Assembly (NCBI RefSeq): GCF_014649115.1
Contig: NZ_BMSK01000001.1
Span: 186,001 to 250,000, forward strand
Reading direction: 5' to 3'
DNA: 64,000 nt
DNA from: Streptomyces eurythermus
Lineage (GTDB): Bacteria > Actinomycetota > Actinomycetes > Streptomycetales > Streptomycetaceae
A program made the position numbers and the translations under genes. The notes below the pieces were generated by a model. The model was not told the origin of the DNA. It was given only the letters and a program-made list of their open reading frames with translations, and made no database searches. Shown piece after piece: positions 60,431 to 64,000 of this stretch (position 1 is its first letter; each line of letters starts with the position of its first letter).

Positions 60431-61660
60431 ATGTCCCACTCGGAAGCGGACCCGGGCGCCTCGGTCCGCCGGGTGCTCGCCGTCATCCCCGCGCGCGGCG
60501 GTTCCAAGGGCGTGCCCGCGAAGAACCTCGCCCCCGTCGGCGGTGTCCCGCTGGTGGTCCGCGCGGTCCGCGAGTGCCGGGCCGCCCGGCTGGTCACCGA
60601 CGTCGTCGTGTCCACCGACGACCAGGCCATCGCCGCCGCCGCCCGGGAGGCCGGCGCCGAGGTAGTGCTGCGGCCCGCCGCGATCGCCGGGGACACCGCC
60701 ACCTCGGAGGCCGCGGTCCGGCACGCCATGGACACCCACGAGGCACTGCACGGCGCGGCCGTCGACGTGGTCCTGCTCGTGCAGTGCACCAGCCCCTTCC
60801 TGCTGAGGGAGGACATCGACGGGGTGGCCGCCGCGGTCGTCGAGCACGGCGCCGACACCGCCGTCACCGTCGCCCCCTTCCACGGCTTCGTCTGGCGCGA
60901 CGGCGACACCGAGGCCGAGGGCGGGACGGGCGTCAACCACGACAAGTCCTACCGCCCGCGCCGCCAGGACCGCCCCCAGGACTTCCTGGAGACCGGCGCC
61001 GCCTACGCCATGGACGCGGCCGGCTTCCGCGCGCACGGCCACCGCTTCTTCGGCCGCACCGAGCTGGTCCGCACCGACCCCGCGCGGGTGCTGGAGATCG
61101 ACGACCCGCACGACCTCGCCCGGGCCCGGGCCCTCGCGCCGCTCTTCGACGCGGCCCGCCCCGGCGCGCTGCCGACCGCCGCCGACGTGGACGCGGTCGT
61201 ACTCGACTTCGACGGCACCCAGACCGACGACCGGGTGCTGATCGACTCCGAGGGACGGGAGTTCGTCGCCGTGCACCGCGGCGACGGTCTCGGCGTCGCG
61301 GCCCTCCGCAGGAGCGGCCTGAAGCTGCTGATCCTGTCCACGGAACAGAACCCGGTCGTCGCCGCCCGCGCACGCAAGCTGAAGATCCCCGTGCTGCACG
61401 GCATCGACCGCAAGGACCTCGCGCTGAAGCAGTGGTGCGAGGAACAGGGCATCGCGCCGGAGCGCGTGCTCTACGTCGGCAACGACGTCAACGACCTGCC
61501 CTGCTTCGCCCTCGTGGGCTGGCCCGTGGCGGTCGCGAGCGCTCACGACGTCGTACGCGGCGCCGCACGCGCGGTCACCACCGTCCCCGGCGGTGACGGC
61601 GCGATCCGGGAGATCGCCAGCTGGATCCTCGGCCCCTCTCTCGATTCCCTCCCCAAGTAA
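60431..61660 (+). CDS. neuA: CMP-nonulosonate synthetase fused to HAD phosphatase
   Basis: A 409-residue bifunctional protein. Residues 14-235 are a CMP-sialic/Kdn cytidylyltransferase with the CTP loop IPARGGSKGVPAKN (19-32), VVSTDD (59-64) and QCTSPFL (118-124). Residues 250-409 are a KdsC-like HAD phosphatase: DFDGTQTDD (259-267), STEQN and GNDVNDLPCF. The phosphatase would remove the 9-phosphate left by a Kdn-9-P-type synthase, and the synthetase then activates the sugar with CMP. The fusion resembles the vertebrate CMAS arrangement. It is followed by the neuB-like gene after 12 bases. Confidence 0.88.
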   Translation: MSHSEADPGASVRRVLAVIPARGGSKGVPAKNLAPVGGVPLVVRAVRECRAARLVTDVVVSTDDQAIAAAAREAGAEVVLRPAAIAGDTATSEAAVRHAMDTHEALHGAAVDVVLLVQCTSPFLLREDIDGVAAAVVEHGADTAVTVAPFHGFVWRDGDTEAEGGTGVNHDKSYRPRRQDRPQDFLETGAAYAMDAAGFRAHGHRFFGRTELVRTDPARVLEIDDPHDLARARALAPLFDAARPGALPTAADVDAVVLDFDGTQTDDRVLIDSEGREFVAVHRGDGLGVAALRRSGLKLLILSTEQNPVVAARARKLKIPVLHGIDRKDLALKQWCEEQGIAPERVLYVGNDVNDLPCFALVGWPVAVASAHDVVRGAARAVTTVPGGDGAIREIASWILGPSLDSLPK

Positions 61661-61672
61661 GGACACCCCCTG

Positions 61673-62611
61673 ATGAGCACCCACTCCCGTCTGCGCGCCT
61701 TCGGTACGCGCGAGGTCGGCCCCGGCAAGCCCGTCTACATCTGCGGCGAGATCGGCATCAACCACAACGGTGAGCTGGAGAACGCCTTCAAGCTGATCGA
61801 CGCCGCCGCCGAGGCCGGCTGCGACGCCGTGAAGTTCCAGAAGCGCACCCCCGAGATCTGCACCCCCCGCGACCAGTGGGACATCGAGCGCGACACCCCC
61901 TGGGGCCGGATGACCTACATCGACTACCGCCACCGGGTGGAGTTCGGCGAGGACGAGTACCGGCAGATCGACGCGTACTGCAAGGAGAAGGGGATCGACT
62001 GGTTCGCCTCCCCGTGGGACACCGAGGCCGTCGCCTTCCTGGAGAAGTTCGACCTGCCCGCCCACAAGGTGGCGTCCGCCTCCCTGACCGACGACGAGCT
62101 GCTGCGCGCCCTGCGCGCCACCGGCCGCACGGTCATCCTCTCCACCGGCATGTCCACCCCCAAGCAGATCCGCCACGCGGTGGAGGTCCTGGGCAGCGAC
62201 AACATCCTGCTCTGCCACGCCACCTCCACCTACCCGGCCAAGGCCGAGGAGCTGAACCTCCGCGTGATCAACACGCTGGAGAAGGAGTACCCGAACGTCC
62301 CGATCGGCTACTCCGGCCACGAGACCGGCCTGCAGACCACCCTCGCCGCGGTCGCGCTCGGGGCGACCTTCGTCGAGCGCCACATCACCCTGGACCGCGC
62401 CATGTGGGGCTCCGACCAGGCCGCCTCCGTGGAGCCGCAGGGCCTTCAGCGCCTGGTCCGCGACATCCGCACCATCGAGGCCTCCCTCGGCGACGGCGTC
62501 AAGAAGGTCTACGACTCCGAGCTGGGCCCGATGAAGAAGCTGCGCCGGGTCCCCGGTGTCGTCGCGGACGCCGAGATCGCCGCGGCGGCCGGCGAGCCGG
62601 TCACGGTGTGA
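61673..62611 (+). CDS. neuB: NeuB-type nonulosonic acid synthase, short form
   Basis: A 312-residue synthase that condenses phosphoenolpyruvate with a hexose or hexosamine to make a nine-carbon 2-keto acid. YICGEIGINHNGELENAFKLIDAAAEAGCDAVKFQKR, FASPWD, HKVASASLTDDELL, LSTGMST, CHATSTYPA, IGYSGHE and ERHITLDRAMWGSDQAASVEP are canonical. The usual C-terminal SAF (antifreeze-like) domain of about 60 residues is absent. In Streptomyces this locus is associated with teichulosonic acid containing Kdn (from memory), so Kdn(-9-P) synthase is likelier than Neu5Ac synthase. Confidence 0.9.
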   Translation: MSTHSRLRAFGTREVGPGKPVYICGEIGINHNGELENAFKLIDAAAEAGCDAVKFQKRTPEICTPRDQWDIERDTPWGRMTYIDYRHRVEFGEDEYRQIDAYCKEKGIDWFASPWDTEAVAFLEKFDLPAHKVASASLTDDELLRALRATGRTVILSTGMSTPKQIRHAVEVLGSDNILLCHATSTYPAKAEELNLRVINTLEKEYPNVPIGYSGHETGLQTTLAAVALGATFVERHITLDRAMWGSDQAASVEPQGLQRLVRDIRTIEASLGDGVKKVYDSELGPMKKLRRVPGVVADAEIAAAAGEPVTV

Positions 62612-62646
62612 ATCCAGGTCACTGACGACGGGACGGTCGTACGCCG

Positions 62647-64000
62647 ATGAGCCCCCGCGCCGGTCAGGCCGGCCACCCCGCCCGCACGCTCGCCTTCGTG
62701 GAGAGCCCGGTGCAGCTGCTGAACGTACTGGAGTGGGCCCACCTGCACGCCGCCCGGACACCGGCCGGCGCGCGAGCAGAGGAGGGAGCGGACCGCGCCG
62801 CGCCACCGGGCACCGGCGGCGCGGAACGGCCGATAGCGGCCGGGGCGAGCGGCACCGCCCCGGCCAGGGCGGCCGGAGCGGGCGGTAGGGGTACGACGGA
62901 CGGCGCGGGCGGCACGGATACGGCGGCTGCGGGCCCGGCCACGGCGGCCCAGCCCGCCGGCACGGACCGGGCCAGTGCGGGCTGTCCCGTCGGCGCGGAT
63001 CCGGCCATGGCGGGCTGTCCCGTCGGTACCGATCCGGCCATGGCGGGCTGTCCCGTCGGCGCGGACCGGGCCACGGTGGCCCAGCCCGTCGGCACGGACC
63101 CGGCCACGGCGGGTTGTCCCGTCGGCGCGGACCGGGCCACGGCGGCCCAGCCCGTCGGCGCGGATCCGGACACGGCGGGCTGTCCCGTCGGCACCGATCC
63201 GGCCACGGCGGGCCGTCCCGTCGGCGCGGACCGGGCCAGTGCGGGCTGTCCCGCCGGCACGGACCCGGCCACGGCGGGCTGTCCCGTCGGCACCGATCCG
63301 GCCACGGCGGGCCGTCCCGTCGGCGCGGATCCGGACACGGCCGCCTGGCCGGGCGGCGTCGATCCGGCCACGGCCCTGATGCCGGGGCAGGCCGCTCCCG
63401 TCCCCGCCCCGGCCCTGCCCGCATCCGCCGCGCTCGGCGCCGTGCCCGCGCAGTCCCGGCGGGCCGCGGTCCGCCGGGCGCTGGGCCGGCGGGCGGCGGG
63501 GGACCGTGCGCCGGCGGCGGGCGCGGACCTCACCGTCGTCGTGCTGGCCCCGACCGACCCCATGACCCGGGGCCAGCTGCGCCGCATGGCCGACCTGGCC
63601 CGGGAGGAGGGGTACCGGGTGCGCTGGGAGGAGGCGCGGGGCGGCACGACCGCGCCCTTCCACACCATCGGCGGACTGGCGGGCGTGCTGCGCCGGGCCG
63701 GCCGCATCGTCATGGGGGACCCGTTCTCCCGCTACGTACAGCTGCTGCTGACGATCACCCGGGCCAAGGACCTGGTCGTGGTCGACGACGGCACCGCGAC
63801 GATGGAATTCGTCGCCCAGCTGGCCCGCGGCGAACGCCTGGTCCGCTGGCACCGCAAGGGCGGCCGGCCCGGCGCCCGCGACCTGCTCTTCGCTCCGGTC
63901 TCCTCCTCCGCCCGGCGCCGCCTCACCCCGAGCGACCGGCGGCGCGTCGAGGTGTTCTCCTCCATGCCGGTGTCCGAGATCCCGGACGGCGTCACGGTCA
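62647..64000 (+). CDS. Sialyltransferase-like protein with internal repeat insert (partial)
   Basis: The open frame runs from ATG 62647 to the window end (451 codons, unfinished). Residues 15-40 (LAFVESPVQLLNVLEWAHLHAA) resemble the first strand and helix of GT52/polysialyltransferase-type proteins, which begin with a (S/T)P(V/L)Q motif. Residues 40-285 are low complexity and include 14 tandem 11-residue units of type DPATAGCPVGA. From about 295 (LTVVVLAPTDPMTRGQLRRM) the fold resumes, with the acidic motif LVVVDDGTATMEF (about 377-389) of that clan. It lies 35 bp after neuB and is likely in the same operon. Confidence 0.75.
   Translation, partial: MSPRAGQAGHPARTLAFVESPVQLLNVLEWAHLHAARTPAGARAEEGADRAAPPGTGGAERPIAAGASGTAPARAAGAGGRGTTDGAGGTDTAAAGPATAAQPAGTDRASAGCPVGADPAMAGCPVGTDPAMAGCPVGADRATVAQPVGTDPATAGCPVGADRATAAQPVGADPDTAGCPVGTDPATAGRPVGADRASAGCPAGTDPATAGCPVGTDPATAGRPVGADPDTAAWPGGVDPATALMPGQAAPVPAPALPASAALGAVPAQSRRAAVRRALGRRAAGDRAPAAGADLTVVVLAPTDPMTRGQLRRMADLAREEGYRVRWEEARGGTTAPFHTIGGLAGVLRRAGRIVMGDPFSRYVQLLLTITRAKDLVVVDDGTATMEFVAQLARGERLVRWHRKGGRPGARDLLFAPVSSSARRRLTPSDRRRVEVFSSMPVSEIPDGVTV
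62932..63393 (+). repeat. 33-bp tandem repeat array inside the last gene
   Basis: Fourteen contiguous 33-bp units, each encoding 11 residues of the form D(P/R)A(T/S/M)AGCPVG(A/T), run without spacers at 62932 (degenerate), 62965, 62998 and so on to 63361-63393. Alternative units with AQPVG replace GCPVG at several positions. The reading frame is kept throughout, consistent with expansion under selection for translation. Confidence 0.95.

Noticed and set aside
62932..63393. Regular 33-bp repeats considered as a CRISPR array
   Set aside because: Units abut without spacers, are imperfect, keep a coding frame and have no cas genes nearby. This is a coding minisatellite.
60410..63424. A 1004-codon open frame on the minus strand across neuA, neuB and the repeat gene
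   Set aside because: Composition is a mirror of high-GC codons (Arg/Pro/Trp-rich), there is no domain, and the plus-strand genes have clear family motifs. It is a shadow frame.

Overview
The window is a GC-rich (roughly 70 % or more) stretch of actinobacterial chromosome, almost certainly from Streptomyces. The codon third positions are G/C, there are many GTG starts, and genes overlap by ATGA, GTGA or TGATG. The gene order (end of purH, folD, mdh, glycine-betaine genes, glyA, trpS, sdhCDAB, sigma factors, a teichulosonic/sialic-type wall polymer cluster) matches my memory of the conserved core of Streptomyces coelicolor. That comparison was not run here.

Region 1 (1-5.6 kb) is housekeeping: the 3' end of purH, a proline/tyrosine-rich membrane protein, folD with a DUF3017 membrane protein, a membrane-anchored helix-turn-helix protein with Gly-Lys repeats, and mdh. 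Just after mdh is a monocistronic, atypical tRNA-Gly(UCC) with its own promoter and strong terminator. Its T-loop reads TGC instead of TTC. Region 2 (5.6-20 kb) holds a serine hydrolase/MFS exporter pair with a divergent LysR gene. A choline-to-glycine-betaine operon follows (betaine aldehyde dehydrogenase, choline oxidase-type GMC enzyme, and a three-gene betaine ABC importer with a duplicated permease). Then come a small PEP-mutase/AhpD operon and a divergent MocR regulator.

Region 3 (20-31 kb) has a YgiB/YgiC-like lipoprotein and amide ligase, a TetR with twin operators facing a DUF1348 gene, ornithine aminotransferase, glyA behind a ZTP (pfl) riboswitch, trpS, a 2'-5' RNA ligase-like protein, a DprE2-like reductase, a YihY/BrkB protein, and a D,D-carboxypeptidase whose start codon overlaps that of a divergent small membrane gene. 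Region 4 (31-42 kb) has a Uma2 protein, a three-gene TetR-autoregulated operon with palindromic operators around its promoter, a VOC protein, the sdhCDAB operon, an OHCU decarboxylase, a GH20 hexosaminidase and several uncharacterised genes.

Region 5 (42-53 kb) has two paralogous ECF sigma factors flanking an AAA ATPase with a nuclease-like tail. The second sigma gene is coupled to an anti-sigma-like membrane protein. Next are an L,D-transpeptidase, a B12-domain-less acyl-CoA mutase subunit, a LysE exporter, and a TetR/FAD monooxygenase pair. Region 6 (52.9-64 kb) is a cell-surface nonulosonic-acid polymer locus. It carries two GT2 + polysialyltransferase-like pairs in inverted orientation, a frameshifted acyltransferase between them, a DUF6716-type transferase-like gene, a CMP-sugar synthetase fused to a HAD phosphatase, a short NeuB-type synthase, and the 5' part of another sialyltransferase-like gene interrupted in frame by about fourteen 33-bp repeats.
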